Source: an uncultured Gammaproteobacteria bacterium
Lineage (GTDB): Bacteria; Pseudomonadota; Gammaproteobacteria; Arenicellales; Poriferihabitantaceae
Direction: 5' to 3'
DNA: 64,000 bases
NCBI GenBank assembly: GCA_947259885.1
Contig: CAMYNW010000005.1
Span: forward strand, 1 to 64,000
Shown: piece after piece, positions 10,815 through 23,202 of the stretch
How positions within the stretch are numbered: position 1 is the first letter of the stretch
Layout: every line of letters begins with the position of its first letter
Position numbers and translations under genes: made by a program
Notes under the pieces: model-generated
Seen by the model: only the letters and a program-made list of their open reading frames with translations
The model's database searches: none
What the model was told of the DNA's origin: nothing

Positions 10815-11690
10815 ATGAAAGTTTCTTTTCTCGGCCTGGGTGTTATGGGCTATCCCATGGCAGGTCACCTCGCCACCAATGGCTACGATTTATGTGTATA
10901 TAACCGAACCACCTCCAAAGCGGAAAAGTGGGCAGAGCAACACAAAGGTAGGGTTGCCGTCACCCCTGCTGAAGCAGCCCAGGGTGCAAACTTTGTTTTC
11001 TGCTGTGTAGGCAATGATGACGATCTGCGCAGCGTCACTACGGGGCCTGATGGCGCATTCGAAAATATGCAAAAAGGCGCTGTATTTATCGATCACACAA
11101 CCGCTTCCGCCAACGTCGCGCGAGAGTTGTCCGGCGCGGCCAAAGAAAAAGGCTTTGAATTTCTCGACGCCCCCGTATCGGGCGGCCAGGCAGGCGCAGA
11201 GAATGGCGTTCTAACGGTAATGATTGGCGGTGAGCAATCTGCTTTCAACAAAGCTAAGCCGTTGATCGACAGCTTTGCCCAGGCCGCGATGTTGATGGGC
11301 GACGCAGGTGCTGGGCAACTCACAAAAATGGTCAATCAGATTTGTATTGCTGGACTTGTACAAGGGCTGTCCGAAGGACTCGCATTTGCGGTCAATGCTG
11401 ATCTTGATGGAATGAAAGTATTTGATGTGATTTCCAAAGGTGCGGCAGGTTCCTGGCAGATGGTAAACCGCCACGAAACCATGCTGAAAAACGAATTCAA
11501 TTTCGGCTTCGCAGTGGACTGGATGCGTAAAGACCTGGGGCTATGCATGGAAGAAGCCGTAAGAAATGGTTCTGATCTGCCCGTCGCAAAAATAGTCGAC
11601 GGTTACTATAAGGAGGTTCAGGAAAATGGTGGCAACCGATTCGATACGTCAAGCCTGGTAACCCGGTTGCATCGCAAGGACCTGGATTAA
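10815..11690 (+). CDS. NAD(P)-dependent beta-hydroxyacid dehydrogenase family protein
   Basis: A 291-residue member of the 3-hydroxyisobutyrate / tartronate semialdehyde / glyoxylate-succinic semialdehyde reductase family. It has the N-terminal Rossmann motif FLGLGVMGYPMAGHL (residues 5-19), the substrate-binding DAPVSGGQAGAENG (about 118-131) and the catalytic lysine in GQLTKMVNQ (about 170). Family members reduce or oxidise small beta-hydroxyacids with NAD(H) or NADP(H); the sequence does not settle which. The next gene starts 2 bp after its stop, so it is probably co-transcribed with a TylF-like methyltransferase, an unusual pairing. Confidence 0.88.
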   Translation: MKVSFLGLGVMGYPMAGHLATNGYDLCVYNRTTSKAEKWAEQHKGRVAVTPAEAAQGANFVFCCVGNDDDLRSVTTGPDGAFENMQKGAVFIDHTTASANVARELSGAAKEKGFEFLDAPVSGGQAGAENGVLTVMIGGEQSAFNKAKPLIDSFAQAAMLMGDAGAGQLTKMVNQICIAGLVQGLSEGLAFAVNADLDGMKVFDVISKGAAGSWQMVNRHETMLKNEFNFGFAVDWMRKDLGLCMEEAVRNGSDLPVAKIVDGYYKEVQENGGNRFDTSSLVTRLHRKDLD

Positions 11691-11692
11691 AC

Positions 11693-12493
11693 ATGAAAAT
11701 CAAGTCACTGGTTCGTGACGCTTTGGAAGGTGCGATCAATGTAGCCGGTTATGATGTGGAGTTTGCGAAGAAAGGGGTGCGCGAGCTTACTGCTGTCGAC
11801 AAAAAGGTGTGGGAACCGTTTTGCAGGGAAATTGATCGAGTCCAGCTTTACCAGCAAGCAATGGACATCACCGACATGCGGGATACGGATAATTTCCCCC
11901 GCCAGTTACGATTCGATAGTCTGCAACAAACCATCCGGCATGTGCTGCAACACAATATTGAAGGCGACTTTGCTGAGTGCGGTTGCTGGAAGGGTTTATC
12001 GGCTTATATCACCTGTCACTACATCTCAGAATATGGTGGCGGTAGGGATTTTCATATCTTTGACTCGTTTGAAGGCGGCCTCTCCGATAAGACGGTTCAG
12101 GACGAAAATCTGAGATATCAGCTTTCTGAACAAGAAATCGTTGAAGAAAAGCTGCACTTTGCATCCACGGAATCACACATTCATCACGCTTTGGAGGGAC
12201 ATAAGAACTACAAATTGTACAAAGGCTGGATACCGGAGCGCTTCGAAGAAGTAGCCGACACACAATTAGCATTTGTAAATATTGATGTGGATCTTTATCA
12301 GCCTACCAAAGACAGCATTGAATTTTTCTTTCCAAGGCTGAGTTCGGGGGGCATTGTGGTCTGCGATGATTACAATATGTCTCAGTTTCCCGGGGCTAAA
12401 TCAGCCATAGACGAGTTTCTTCAAGATAATTCTGATCAGGTACAATATTTTTACGAAGTTCCAATGGGCGGCTGTTTCATCATCAAGCGTTGA
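11693..12493 (+). CDS. TylF/MycF-like macrocin O-methyltransferase family protein
   Basis: Class I SAM-dependent methyltransferase of the TylF type, whose known members O-methylate deoxysugars in a metal-dependent way. The 266-residue protein has the SAM motif GDFAECGCWKG (about residues 90-100), the family segment FHIFDSFEGG, and the acidic metal-site stretches NIDVDLYQPT and VVCDDYN. It follows a dehydrogenase by 2 bp and precedes a HAD gene. Relatives in bacteria often lie in surface-polysaccharide loci; here neighbours give no clear substrate. A second, distant TylF-like gene is at 45837. Confidence 0.85.
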   Translation: MKIKSLVRDALEGAINVAGYDVEFAKKGVRELTAVDKKVWEPFCREIDRVQLYQQAMDITDMRDTDNFPRQLRFDSLQQTIRHVLQHNIEGDFAECGCWKGLSAYITCHYISEYGGGRDFHIFDSFEGGLSDKTVQDENLRYQLSEQEIVEEKLHFASTESHIHHALEGHKNYKLYKGWIPERFEEVADTQLAFVNIDVDLYQPTKDSIEFFFPRLSSGGIVVCDDYNMSQFPGAKSAIDEFLQDNSDQVQYFYEVPMGGCFIIKR

Positions 12494-12544
12494 CCGCATC
12501 TCTCGAGTTTTGTTTGTGTAAGCGGCGCCAGAGATACCCGGAAA

Positions 12545-13162
12545 ATGCATTCAAACATTAGTGCAATCGTATTCGACCTCGGTGGGGTACTGGTCGAACT
12601 AAACCATCAAAGAGTTAACGTTCCCTGGTTCGATACCGAACTGAGTGCGGAGACAAACTGGCACCAATGGCTTACATCCCCGCTTTCCCAGCAATTTGAG
12701 CGAGGGCAGATCTCACCATCTGAATTTGCCCAGCGGTATATCAGGGACAACGATATACAGATGGAAAGTTCAGAGTTTCTTGAGCATTTCAGGAACTGGG
12801 TCGTCGGTTTTTATCCTGGTGCTTTCTCACTCCTAAAGCAGCTCTCACAGCATTATCCTATTGCCGTATTTTCAAATGTGACCGCGGTCCACTGGCCGCC
12901 TCTATATGCGCAAATGAAGGATAGTGGATCAGTAAGTTACTTCTTCGCCTCTTATGAGCTGGGGATGGCCAAACCGGACCCCGCTTCATTTGAACATGTA
13001 GCCAACACAATAGGGCTTGACCCTGAGAAAATACTGTTTGTTGACGATAATCCGATTAACGTGGACGGTGCGCGCCGCTGCGGATTTCAAGCGGAAATAG
13101 TATCGGGATTCGATCAACTAACCCCTGCACTCACTAAGCATTCAATCAATCTTGGTTCTTAA
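12545..13162 (+). CDS. HAD-superfamily hydrolase, subfamily IA
   Basis: A 205-residue HAD phosphatase with motif I VFDLGGVLVE (residues 10-19), motif II VFSNVT, the motif III lysine in GMAKPDPASF and motif IV FVDDNPINVDGA. The DLGG variant of motif I, in place of DxDGT, is common in the YihX/epoxide-hydrolase-like branch, which includes sugar-1-phosphate phosphatases. The substrate is not predictable. It follows the TylF-like gene by 51 bp on the same strand and faces the ATP synthase operon. Confidence 0.85.
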   Translation: MHSNISAIVFDLGGVLVELNHQRVNVPWFDTELSAETNWHQWLTSPLSQQFERGQISPSEFAQRYIRDNDIQMESSEFLEHFRNWVVGFYPGAFSLLKQLSQHYPIAVFSNVTAVHWPPLYAQMKDSGSVSYFFASYELGMAKPDPASFEHVANTIGLDPEKILFVDDNPINVDGARRCGFQAEIVSGFDQLTPALTKHSINLGS

Positions 13163-13281
13163 TTAAATACACACTCAGCAAGGCCTTGCGAATCATGCAA
13201 GAGATCGATACCGGCTTTCCACCTTTTACCTTTCCCACAGGGGCACTGTTTATCTATTGATTAATTTTTATCCTATACAAG

Positions 13282-13305
13282 TAAAATCGCCCGTAAAACG
13301 GGCGT
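13282..13305 (-). terminator. Rho-independent terminator after atpC
   Basis: A perfect 6-bp GC-rich stem (CGCCCG/CGGGCG) with a 5-base loop. On the minus strand it is followed by ATTTTAC, a short U-rich tail. It lies about 30 bp beyond the atpC stop, in the right place to end the atp operon. A T-rich run on the other side is weak, so it mainly serves the minus strand. Confidence 0.75.
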
Positions 13306-13332
13306 TATCGATGTTCTGCTTTTTGCCTGGTT

Positions 13333-13752
13333 CTACTTTCTGAGTTTACGCAACTTCTCAATCGATCGTATCTGGGCGATTGTGCTGGCAAGTTCCGCCT
13401 GAGCTTGAGCATAGTCCATTTCAGAGGCAGCATCTTCAAGTGCCTCTTCCGCCTTTTTCTTGGCCTCTAGGGCTGCAGTTTCATCTAGATCATGACCCCT
13501 CACAGCGGTATCCGAAAGCACCGTCACATGATGAGGCTGCACTTCCAGTATTCCCCCTGATACGAAGATAAATTCTTCTTCGCCATCCTCTTTGACTACC
13601 CGTACATCTCCAGGGTTTAGCCTGGTAATCAGTGGCGTATGCCCGGGAGCAATACCGAGCTCGCCAACTTCGCCTGGGGCAAAGACCATGGTGCCTTCGC
13701 CGGACCAGATTTCCTGTTCCGCGCTGACGATATCTACCTGAATCGTTGCCAT
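13333..13752 (-). CDS. atpC: ATP synthase epsilon subunit
   Basis: Central-stalk subunit of F1 that links gamma to the c-ring and inhibits ATP hydrolysis. The 139-residue protein has the N-terminal beta-sandwich ([13 protein letters not shown], then [19 protein letters not shown]) and a C-terminal helical hairpin (about residues 90-139). It is the last gene of atpIBEFHAGDC and is followed by a hairpin terminator. Confidence 0.98.
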   Translation of the reverse strand: MATIQVDIVSAEQEIWSGEGTMVFAPGEVGELGIAPGHTPLITRLNPGDVRVVKEDGEEEFIFVSGGILEVQPHHVTVLSDTAVRGHDLDETAALEAKKKAEEALEDAASEMDYAQAQAELASTIAQIRSIEKLRKLRK

Positions 13753-13783
13753 ATTTGTGTCCTAAAAGTAGCCAGTGTCCGCC

Positions 13784-15223
<1,440 letters not shown>

Positions 15224-15230
15224 TTAGGGT

Positions 15231-16094
15231 CTAAACCGCCGCCGCGCCGCCAACGATTTCTGAAAGTTCCTGCGTGATTGCTGCCTGGCGCGCCTTGTTG
15301 TAAACCAACTGCAACTCATCGATCAGCTTGCCCGCATTATCGGTCGCAGACTTCATTGCCACCATTCTCGCCGCCTGCTCGCAGGCGTTGTTGTCCGCGA
15401 CAGCCTGGTATACCAGCGACTCAATGTAACGCGTCATCAACGTATCAATGATTTCCTGGGCTTCACGTTCATATATATAGTCCCAGTGATGTTGCGTCTC
15501 TGCTTCCTCACTCGGAATAATGGGGATCAGCTGCTCAATGGTTGGCTTCTGGGTCATGGTATTAACGAAGTTGTTATAGACCACAAATAAACGATCGATC
15601 TTACCTTCGATATAGTCGTCCATCATAATCTTGATCGCGCCGACCAGCCGCTCCAGTTGCGGTGCATCCCCAAGGTCGGTTGCTTCACTTACGACATTTG
15701 CCCCGTAACGTTTGAAGAATGCACTGGCTTTCTTGCCAATCACACAAACGTTCATTTTTACCCCCTTGTCGTTCCAGTCCGACATTGACACAACCAGTTT
15801 TCTGAACAGATTACTGTTGAGACCGCCACACAGTCCTCGATCACTCGAAACCACAATGTAGCCAACGGTATTAATCTGCTCACGATCAGAAAGATAGGGA
15901 TGCTTATATTCGGCACTGGCGCTGGAAGCGTGGGCCACCACATTACGCATCCTACGCGCATAAGGCCGGGCCATTTGCATTCGCTCCTGGGCCCTGCGCA
16001 TTTTACTTGCCGCCACCATCTCCATCGCTTTGGTAATTTTACGGGTGCTACCAATACTCTTAATCTGGGTGCGGATTTCTTTAGCGCCTGCCAT
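15231..16094 (-). CDS. atpG: ATP synthase gamma subunit
   Basis: Rotor shaft of F1. The 287-residue protein begins [20 protein letters not shown], the conserved N-terminal helix, has the [10 protein letters not shown] segment of the Rossmann-like middle domain (about residue 83), and ends with the C-terminal helix ([20 protein letters not shown]). This is the usual length for gammaproteobacteria. It sits 28 bp downstream of atpA. Confidence 0.98.
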   Translation of the reverse strand: MAGAKEIRTQIKSIGSTRKITKAMEMVAASKMRRAQERMQMARPYARRMRNVVAHASSASAEYKHPYLSDREQINTVGYIVVSSDRGLCGGLNSNLFRKLVVSMSDWNDKGVKMNVCVIGKKASAFFKRYGANVVSEATDLGDAPQLERLVGAIKIMMDDYIEGKIDRLFVVYNNFVNTMTQKPTIEQLIPIIPSEEAETQHHWDYIYEREAQEIIDTLMTRYIESLVYQAVADNNACEQAARMVAMKSATDNAGKLIDELQLVYNKARQAAITQELSEIVGGAAAV

Positions 16095-16121
16095 GATTCT
16101 ATCTCTTGTTAGTCCGCGTGT

Positions 16122-17669
16122 TTACCAGCTTCCATTCTGCTTGAAGTCTTCGATAGCAGCTCTCATTTTTTCCACTACCTCATCGCTGTACTTCGCTTCA
16201 GCATTTATTTCATCCATCATCGCGCCGTGGTTAGACTTCACATACGCCTGCATGGCCGATTCAAAGTCAACCACCTTACCCACATCCACGTCATCCATCA
16301 TGCCTTCGTTCACAGCGTACAGCGACAATGCCATTTCAGCCACTGACATGGGCTGATACTGGGGCTGTTTCATCAGCTCCATGACCCGTTCACCACGCTC
16401 CAGCTGTTTTCTGGTCGCTTCATCAAGATCGGAAGCGAATTGCGAGAACGCCGCAAGTTCTCGGTACTGGGCCAGGGCCAGACGAATACCACCGCCCAGC
16501 TTCTTGATAATACTGGTCTGTGCCGCGCCACCTACTCGGGACACTGATAGTCCGGCATTGATTGCCGGTCGGATGCCAGCATTAAACAGATCGGATTCCA
16601 GAAAGATCTGGCCATCAGTAATAGAGATAACGTTGGTGGGTACGAATGCAGAGACGTCACCAGCCTGGGTTTCGATCACTGGAAGAGCCGTCAGTGAACC
16701 GGTCTTACCCTTGACCTGACCATTGGTGAGTTTTTCCACCTCTTGCTCATTAATCCGTGCACTGCGCTCGAGTAAACGAGAGTGAAGATAGAAAACATCG
16801 CCTGGAAATGCTTCCCGACCTGGCGGTCGACGCAGCAACAGTGAAATCTGGCGGTAGGCAACTGCCTGCTTACTCAGATCGTCATAGATGATCAGGGCGT
16901 CTTCCCCCTTGTCACGGAAGTACTCTCCCATGGTACAACCAGAATAAGGCGAAATGAACTGTTCGGCGGCTGAGTTAGATGCAGAGGCCGCAACAACAAT
17001 AGTGTGGTCCATCGCACCGTGTTCTTCCAGCTTGCGCACTACGGCGGCAATACTGGACGCTTTTTGCCCGATAGCCACATAGATACACTTGATCCCTGTA
17101 CCACGCTGGTTGATGATAGCGTCGATGGCCACTGCGGTTTTACCGGTCTGACGATCGCCAATAATGAGCTCACGTTGTCCGCGACCAATGGGTACCATGG
17201 CGTCAATGGACTTGAGACCTGTCTGTACCGGTTGATCTACCGACTTACGCGCAATTACGCCTGGCGCGACTTTCTCAATTGGCGAGTTACCTGCATAGTC
17301 AATGGCGCCCTTGCCATCGATAGGGCGACCAAGCGCGTCTACCACCCGACCAAGAAGCCCTTCACCAATAGGCACTTCGAGAATACGCCCGGTGCATTTT
17401 ACCGTGTCGCCCTCCGACAAATGCTTGTAGTCACCAAGCACCACCGCGCCCACTGAATCCCGCTCCAGGTTCAGCGCCAGGCCGAAGGTGTTACCAGGGA
17501 ATTCAAGCATCTCACCCTGCATGGCTTCTGAAAGACCGTGAATACGGACGATACCGTCGGTCAACATCACGATGGTACCTTCAGTACGCGCCTCGGCACC
17601 GGCTTCAAAATTTTTGATTCGGTCCTTGATCAGCTCACTGATTTCGGAAGGATTCAATTGGATCGACAT
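16122..17669 (-). CDS. atpA: ATP synthase alpha subunit
   Basis: Non-catalytic nucleotide-binding subunit of F1. Its 515 residues include the P-loop [11 protein letters not shown] near residue 170 and the signature [17 protein letters not shown] near residue 365, with the conserved arginine that reaches into the catalytic site. The N-terminal crown domain and C-terminal helical domain are complete. It lies 33 bp from atpH, in normal operon order. Confidence 0.99.
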   Translation of the reverse strand: MSIQLNPSEISELIKDRIKNFEAGAEARTEGTIVMLTDGIVRIHGLSEAMQGEMLEFPGNTFGLALNLERDSVGAVVLGDYKHLSEGDTVKCTGRILEVPIGEGLLGRVVDALGRPIDGKGAIDYAGNSPIEKVAPGVIARKSVDQPVQTGLKSIDAMVPIGRGQRELIIGDRQTGKTAVAIDAIINQRGTGIKCIYVAIGQKASSIAAVVRKLEEHGAMDHTIVVAASASNSAAEQFISPYSGCTMGEYFRDKGEDALIIYDDLSKQAVAYRQISLLLRRPPGREAFPGDVFYLHSRLLERSARINEQEVEKLTNGQVKGKTGSLTALPVIETQAGDVSAFVPTNVISITDGQIFLESDLFNAGIRPAINAGLSVSRVGGAAQTSIIKKLGGGIRLALAQYRELAAFSQFASDLDEATRKQLERGERVMELMKQPQYQPMSVAEMALSLYAVNEGMMDDVDVGKVVDFESAMQAYVKSNHGAMMDEINAEAKYSDEVVEKMRAAIEDFKQNGSW

Positions 17670-17701
17670 TTGTATGTTTCCTCTGGATCGGGTGACTGGC
17701 C

Positions 17702-18238
17702 TTAAGCGGCCACTGCACCTACAAGTTGTTCAAGTTGTGCTTTAACCGAGCCGTCAATAACCCAGTCTCCAGCACGGATTACGGCGCCGCCAATAAGATC
17801 TTCGTCGACTTCAAAGTTAAGCTTGATGCTACGTCCGAGTTTAGACTGAAGAGCTGTGGAAAAGGCCTGCCGCTGGCTGTCATCAATGGGCGTGGCGGTG
17901 ATCATGTCAGCCTCTATGACGCTCTCTGCCTCAGCACGTTTTTCTGCATACACCACAGCAATATCGGGTAACGCATTGACCCGATCATTATTTACCAGCA
18001 ACTTGATCAGGTTGACTCCGTCGGCGGAAAGCTTGTCGCCACAGATATCAAGGACCAGACTGATCTGCTGATCGTTGCTGAATGCCGGGTTTTTAAGCAG
18101 CTCAACCATATTACGGTCAGCCGCAATGTTGGCGAGCAAGGTCAGCTGATCTCCCCAGCCCGCAAAGTCATCTCTGTCCCGGGCAAGCTCAAATACAGCC
18201 TGCGCATAGGGCCTGGCGATATTGGTTAAATCGGACAT
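17702..18238 (-). CDS. atpH: ATP synthase delta subunit
   Basis: Stator subunit joining the top of F1 to subunit b. The 178-residue protein starts with [14 protein letters not shown], the typical helical N-terminal domain, and carries the C-terminal signature [25 protein letters not shown]. It is 13 bp from atpF. No anomaly. Confidence 0.97.
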   Translation of the reverse strand: MSDLTNIARPYAQAVFELARDRDDFAGWGDQLTLLANIAADRNMVELLKNPAFSNDQQISLVLDICGDKLSADGVNLIKLLVNNDRVNALPDIAVVYAEKRAEAESVIEADMITATPIDDSQRQAFSTALQSKLGRSIKLNFEVDEDLIGGAVIRAGDWVIDGSVKAQLEQLVGAVAA

Positions 18239-18250
18239 TTGACAGTACCT

Positions 18251-18721
18251 TTATAGCTTGGCGGCCAGCCGGTTCAGCAAATCAGCGTGGGCGCTGGCAT
18301 CTACTTCACGTCTGAGTATCTGGCGTGCGCCGTCTACGGCGAGCTCGCCAACCTGAGCACGCAACGCTTCTCGAGCCTTGTTAAGCTCGGTCTGAATCTC
18401 CTCCTGAGCCGCGGTAACGATACGCTCACCTTCTGTGCGAGCCTTAGTTCTTGATTCTTCTACCAGCTCAGTACCGTGTTTCTCCGCTTTGCTAATGATC
18501 TCGGAGGCCTGAGATTTGGCATCTGCAATATGCTGCTCCGCCGTTTTCAGCCCCTCTTCTTCGGCTCTCTGCCCTTTCTCGGCAGCAGCCAAACCATCAG
18601 CAATGGTGGTTTTACGTTCGTTGATCGCATCAATTATGAAGCTCCATACGAACTTTTTACTAAACCACACAAATATAACGAAGAACACCATCTGCCAGAG
18701 AAGGGTGACGTTAATATTCAT
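18251..18721 (-). CDS. atpF: ATP synthase b subunit
   Basis: Peripheral stalk subunit of Fo. The 156-residue protein has one N-terminal membrane helix (about residues 5-27, starting NINVTLLWQMVFFVIFVWF) and a long charged helix rich in Ala, Glu, Lys and Arg that dimerises as a right-handed coiled coil. Its length equals the Escherichia coli protein. It lies between atpE and atpH. Confidence 0.97.
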   Translation of the reverse strand: MNINVTLLWQMVFFVIFVWFSKKFVWSFIIDAINERKTTIADGLAAAEKGQRAEEEGLKTAEQHIADAKSQASEIISKAEKHGTELVEESRTKARTEGERIVTAAQEEIQTELNKAREALRAQVGELAVDGARQILRREVDASAHADLLNRLAAKL

Positions 18722-18821
18722 CTTGGATTACCTGTTGATTACAGCGATTGATCGACTGCTGCCAACGGACCAGACACTTGCCTGCTTACCGATACGCAAC
18801 CGACAACGACAGTCTGCCAGC

Positions 18822-19109
<288 letters not shown>

Positions 19110-19132
19110 TTACTGCCCTGATTCCGTCCCAA

Positions 19133-20011
<879 letters not shown>

Positions 20012-20027
20012 TCAGTAACTTTTCTAT

Positions 20028-20474
20028 TCAGGTCGGCTTGGCAGCAACCCAGATAAGCGCAAGCTGAGTAACCATATAACCCGATACTACAAATATGGGC
20101 TCCAGGCCCAGTGCGACAAGACCAATGGCCAAGCCCCCGCCGACAATCAGGAGCTTGTTCAACAGCCCCATATAGACCGGCAACATCGCAAATTGCGGCG
20201 TTTTCATGGCAGCCTTAGTCGAGCGCCTGACGCTCCTTTTGGAGAGCATCGTATTCACCATGCCAAGCAGGGCTCCGTAGACACAGCTGATCGCACTTAA
20301 AGTGCTCTGGCTAAATCCTTGCTGGTTGCCGCTACTAATGATCGAGTAGCCGCAGACAAGCATAACCAACAAGACTGTAAAGCAAGCCTGCAATACCAAA
20401 ACCCGCTTGGCAGTTCGCTCTAGAGGCTCATCGCTGCGTAAAGTGTTTCGGTCTGAAGCCAAGCTGGACCCCAC
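20028..20474 (-). CDS. atpI: ATP synthase assembly protein I
   Basis: Small membrane protein that helps assemble the c-ring; usually dispensable. Up to 148 residues with four hydrophobic segments in two hairpins, and the typical AtpI stretch VYGALLGMVNTMLSKR. It is first in the atp operon. The longest frame starts at a GTG (20474), but a strong promoter sits so close upstream that the leader would be only about 8 bases, so either that start is used with almost no leader or a start further in is the real one. Confidence 0.85.
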   Translation of the reverse strand: MGSSLASDRNTLRSDEPLERTAKRVLVLQACFTVLLVMLVCGYSIISSGNQQGFSQSTLSAISCVYGALLGMVNTMLSKRSVRRSTKAAMKTPQFAMLPVYMGLLNKLLIVGGGLAIGLVALGLEPIFVVSGYMVTQLALIWVAAKPT

Positions 20475-20488
20475 TTTTGAGGCGGCGA

Positions 20489-20517
20489 ATTATAAAGTTT
20501 CGACTGGTAAGGGTCAA
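20489..20517 (-). promoter_or_regulatory. Sigma-70 promoter for the atp operon
   Basis: On the minus strand TTGACC (20517-20512) and TATAAT (20494-20489) are separated by exactly 17 bases, a near-consensus sigma-70 promoter. Transcription would begin around 20482, just before the first possible atpI start. The -10 box is perfect and the -35 box matches five of six bases. It lies in the 180-bp gap between atpI and parB and reads into atpI. Confidence 0.7.
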
Positions 20518-20653
20518 CCAAATCCCGCCGGTCTGCTTAGAACCGTCTAGGATTGTTAGATTTTGACATAAAACCTTGAAATAAAGGAATTTTCGCGAAT
20601 ATTGGCAGCATGACGTAAGGTACAGCATTCGACCAATGTCGTACCCCGCGGCG

Positions 20654-21589
20654 CTACTTGATGCGACCTAGGATTCCATCCAGTTCGTCAAGGGAATTGT
20701 AGTGAATGACAAGCTTTCCTTTTTTACCTGAATGCTGAATATCGACCCGGGCGCCGATGCGGTCGGAGAGCTCTTCCTCCAGATGCTTAATGTCCTGTGT
20801 AGCGCTTACCGTGCTGTCTGTTGGCTGCTTTACTCGATTGAGCCGTTTGACCAGATGCTCTGTGGCCCGAACCGATAAGCCACGAGCTACAATTTTACGC
20901 GCAGCTTCATACTGGCGGGAGTCAGGCAAAGCCAACAGTGCACGAGCATGGCCCATTCCCAGATCCCCACTCTCAACCAACTGCCTGGCTTTGTCATTCA
21001 AACTGAGCAGCCGCAGGGTATTGGTCACCGCGGTGCGAGACCGACCAACTGTCGAGGCGATTTCCTCATGGGTCAGCCCAAACTCTTCTAAAAGTCGCTG
21101 AAACCCAATTGCCTCTTCGATAGCGTTTAGATCCTGTCTCTGGATATTCTCGATTAAAGCTACCGCCATGGCTGCTTCATTTGTAACTTCACGAACAACT
21201 GCCGGCACCGTCGCGAGTCCCGCCAGTTGCGCACCACGCCAGCGACGCTCTCCGGCGATGATCTCGAATTTGTCCTGGCCAATCCGGCGCACCAGTAATG
21301 GTTGAATTATGCCCTGGGCGCGAATTGACTCTGCCAGTTCTTCAAGGGCTTCCTTATCCATGTTTAACCTGGGCTGATATTGACCCCGCTGCAACCATTC
21401 AATTGGCAGTTCGCGCAGTCCGTTTTGATTTAGCCTGGACTCAGAAGGTATTGCTTGCTCGTTATTAGTTTCATCAGCTGCAGAATCAGCCTGCATTAAT
21501 TCGACTGGACTTGTAGATGTAGTTTTTCGCACATCTGACAGTAGAGCACCGAGCCCTTTACCTAGCCGCGTTTTCTTTTTCTTGCTCAT
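20654..21589 (-). CDS. parB: Chromosome partitioning protein ParB
   Basis: CTPase clamp that loads at parS and spreads to build the partition complex. The 311-residue protein has a basic N-terminus (KKKKTRLGKGLGALL, the ParA-contact region), the CTP-binding GERRWRGAQLAG (about residues 116-127), ENIQRQDLNAIEEA, and a helix-turn-helix around LTHEEIASTVGRSRTAVTN. The C-terminal dimerisation domain ends the protein. It overlaps parA by 4 bp. A perfect parS site lies at 63572, about 42 kb away. Confidence 0.98.
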   Translation of the reverse strand: MSKKKKTRLGKGLGALLSDVRKTTSTSPVELMQADSAADETNNEQAIPSESRLNQNGLRELPIEWLQRGQYQPRLNMDKEALEELAESIRAQGIIQPLLVRRIGQDKFEIIAGERRWRGAQLAGLATVPAVVREVTNEAAMAVALIENIQRQDLNAIEEAIGFQRLLEEFGLTHEEIASTVGRSRTAVTNTLRLLSLNDKARQLVESGDLGMGHARALLALPDSRQYEAARKIVARGLSVRATEHLVKRLNRVKQPTDSTVSATQDIKHLEEELSDRIGARVDIQHSGKKGKLVIHYNSLDELDGILGRIK

Positions 21590-22410
21590 TCCGCGCTGAC
21601 AGCTGAACTGTTCTGCATCGACGGTTTATCGTTACGTTTGCCGGGATCACGTGGATTTTTTCTCAACACTTCGCATGCGAGCGCGAGATAGGCCTGACTT
21701 CCGGCGCATTGCCGATCATACTCAATGACTGGCTTGCCGTAACTTGGTGCCTCCGCCAAACGTACGTTACGCGGTATCACGGTGCGAAAAAGGCGATTAT
21801 CAAAATGCTCGCCCAGCTGCTCTGAAACTTCTTCCGATAAGCTGTTTCTGCGGTCATACATGGTCCGAATCAGGCCTAGCAATTTGAGTTCTGGATTGAG
21901 GCCCTGTCTCACCAGAATAATGGTCTCCATCAAACTGGTAAGTCCTTCAAGCGCGTAATATTCGCACTGCACAGGGATTAATACCTCTCGTGCCGCCGCA
22001 AGTGCATTGACCGTAAGTACATTCAGCGCAGGCGGACAATCAATGATGATGAAGTCGTACTGCTTGACCACACTCTCGAGCGCCAGCTTGAGTCGGAAGT
22101 CCCGCTGTGAAAGGTTTTGCATTTCAACCTGCGCGCCTGACAAATCTGGATGCGAAGGCAGTAAGTCATAATTACTGTCAGTTTTTACCAAGGCGTCTTT
22201 AATGTTTGAATCACCGAGAAGTACTTCATACACACCTTGTTCAAGTTCTCGCATTGCCACGCCGCTGCCTACAGTGGCATTTCCCTGGGGGTCAATGTCG
22301 ACCAGCATCACTCGGCTTCCAGCACGCGCCAGACAAGCCGCGAGATTAATCGCAGTAGTTGTCTTTCCCACACCACCTTTCTGATTGGTAATCGCGATGA
22401 TTCTACTCAA
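21586..22410 (-). CDS. parA: Chromosome partitioning ATPase ParA
   Basis: Walker-type ATPase (Soj/ParA) that binds DNA non-specifically and moves ParB-parS complexes apart. The 274-residue protein has the deviant Walker A KGGVGKTTT at residues 10-18, switch I around DIDPQGNAT and Walker B FIIIDCPPALN near residue 120. It lacks the N-terminal helix-turn-helix of plasmid type Ia ParA, so it is the chromosomal type. It lies between rsmG and parB, the usual order. Confidence 0.98.
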   Translation of the reverse strand: MSRIIAITNQKGGVGKTTTAINLAACLARAGSRVMLVDIDPQGNATVGSGVAMRELEQGVYEVLLGDSNIKDALVKTDSNYDLLPSHPDLSGAQVEMQNLSQRDFRLKLALESVVKQYDFIIIDCPPALNVLTVNALAAAREVLIPVQCEYYALEGLTSLMETIILVRQGLNPELKLLGLIRTMYDRRNSLSEEVSEQLGEHFDNRLFRTVIPRNVRLAEAPSYGKPVIEYDRQCAGSQAYLALACEVLRKNPRDPGKRNDKPSMQNSSAVSAE

Positions 22411-22480
22411 GGAAATTCTCTTGGATTGCTTTTTTCTGTTAATTTGATATTGCCTGTAGCCATGTCGCTTCCATGCTGAA

Positions 22481-23155
22481 CTAAAATTGGATCACTACAA
22501 GGTGACGCTTTGCATCAAGAAAAGGCACCTCAACTGATTCAACCTTAAGCCGCCGTTGTAAGGAGTCCGGCAGTATCGATATTTCTTCCACAGGATATTT
22601 ACCTTTCATCGCGAGCAGCCTGGAAGTCGGATGCTGCAATCCCTGGGTTCGTCGGAGCATGTCTTGCAGCGAAGAAAATGCTCTACACACGAGGGTATCA
22701 AATTTTTGTTTAGGCTGGTAATCCTCAACCCGGGTTTTAACCGTGGAAGTGTTAGAGAGCCCAATTTTACCTACTACATGGCGTAAAAACTCTATTCGTT
22801 TTCCGCGACTGTCAAGCAGTGTGAACTGTCTCTGAGGAAAAATCACCGCCAAGGGTATGCCGGGATACCCTCCACCGCTTCCCAGGTCCAGAATCTTTCG
22901 ACCAGTGAGAATTGAAGCAATTGCCATGGAATCCAGGATATGCTGGATGACCATCTGTCGAGGACTGGTAATAGCGGTCAAATTTAAACGTCGGTTCCAT
23001 CGAGCTAACAGTTCGATGTGTTCGAGAAGCTGCCGCTGCATAGTGTCGGTCAAGTCAATGCCAAGTGCCTCAGCGCCCGCCTGCAGTATTGGCAACCCCT
23101 CTGCTTCAACTCTATGGATTGAATTTTTCACTGTGTTAGAGTGGGAACGCGTCAT
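22481..23155 (-). CDS. rsmG: 16S rRNA m7G527 methyltransferase
   Basis: Methylates N7 of G527 of 16S rRNA (formerly GidB). The 224-residue protein has LNLTAITSPRQMVIQHILDS, the GidB signature, and the SAM motif ILDLGSGGGYPGIPLA near residue 88. The extra N-terminal 20 residues before the conserved core make the exact start uncertain. It precedes parA-parB, as in most gammaproteobacteria, but mnmG, its usual upstream neighbour, is missing: the next gene is a divergent methyltransferase. Confidence 0.96.
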   Translation of the reverse strand: MTRSHSNTVKNSIHRVEAEGLPILQAGAEALGIDLTDTMQRQLLEHIELLARWNRRLNLTAITSPRQMVIQHILDSMAIASILTGRKILDLGSGGGYPGIPLAVIFPQRQFTLLDSRGKRIEFLRHVVGKIGLSNTSTVKTRVEDYQPKQKFDTLVCRAFSSLQDMLRRTQGLQHPTSRLLAMKGKYPVEEISILPDSLQRRLKVESVEVPFLDAKRHLVVIQF

Positions 23156-23202
23156 TAACCCATTATACCGTCAGCATGGTGCAAGCCGGCCCTAGTTTAT
23201 AA

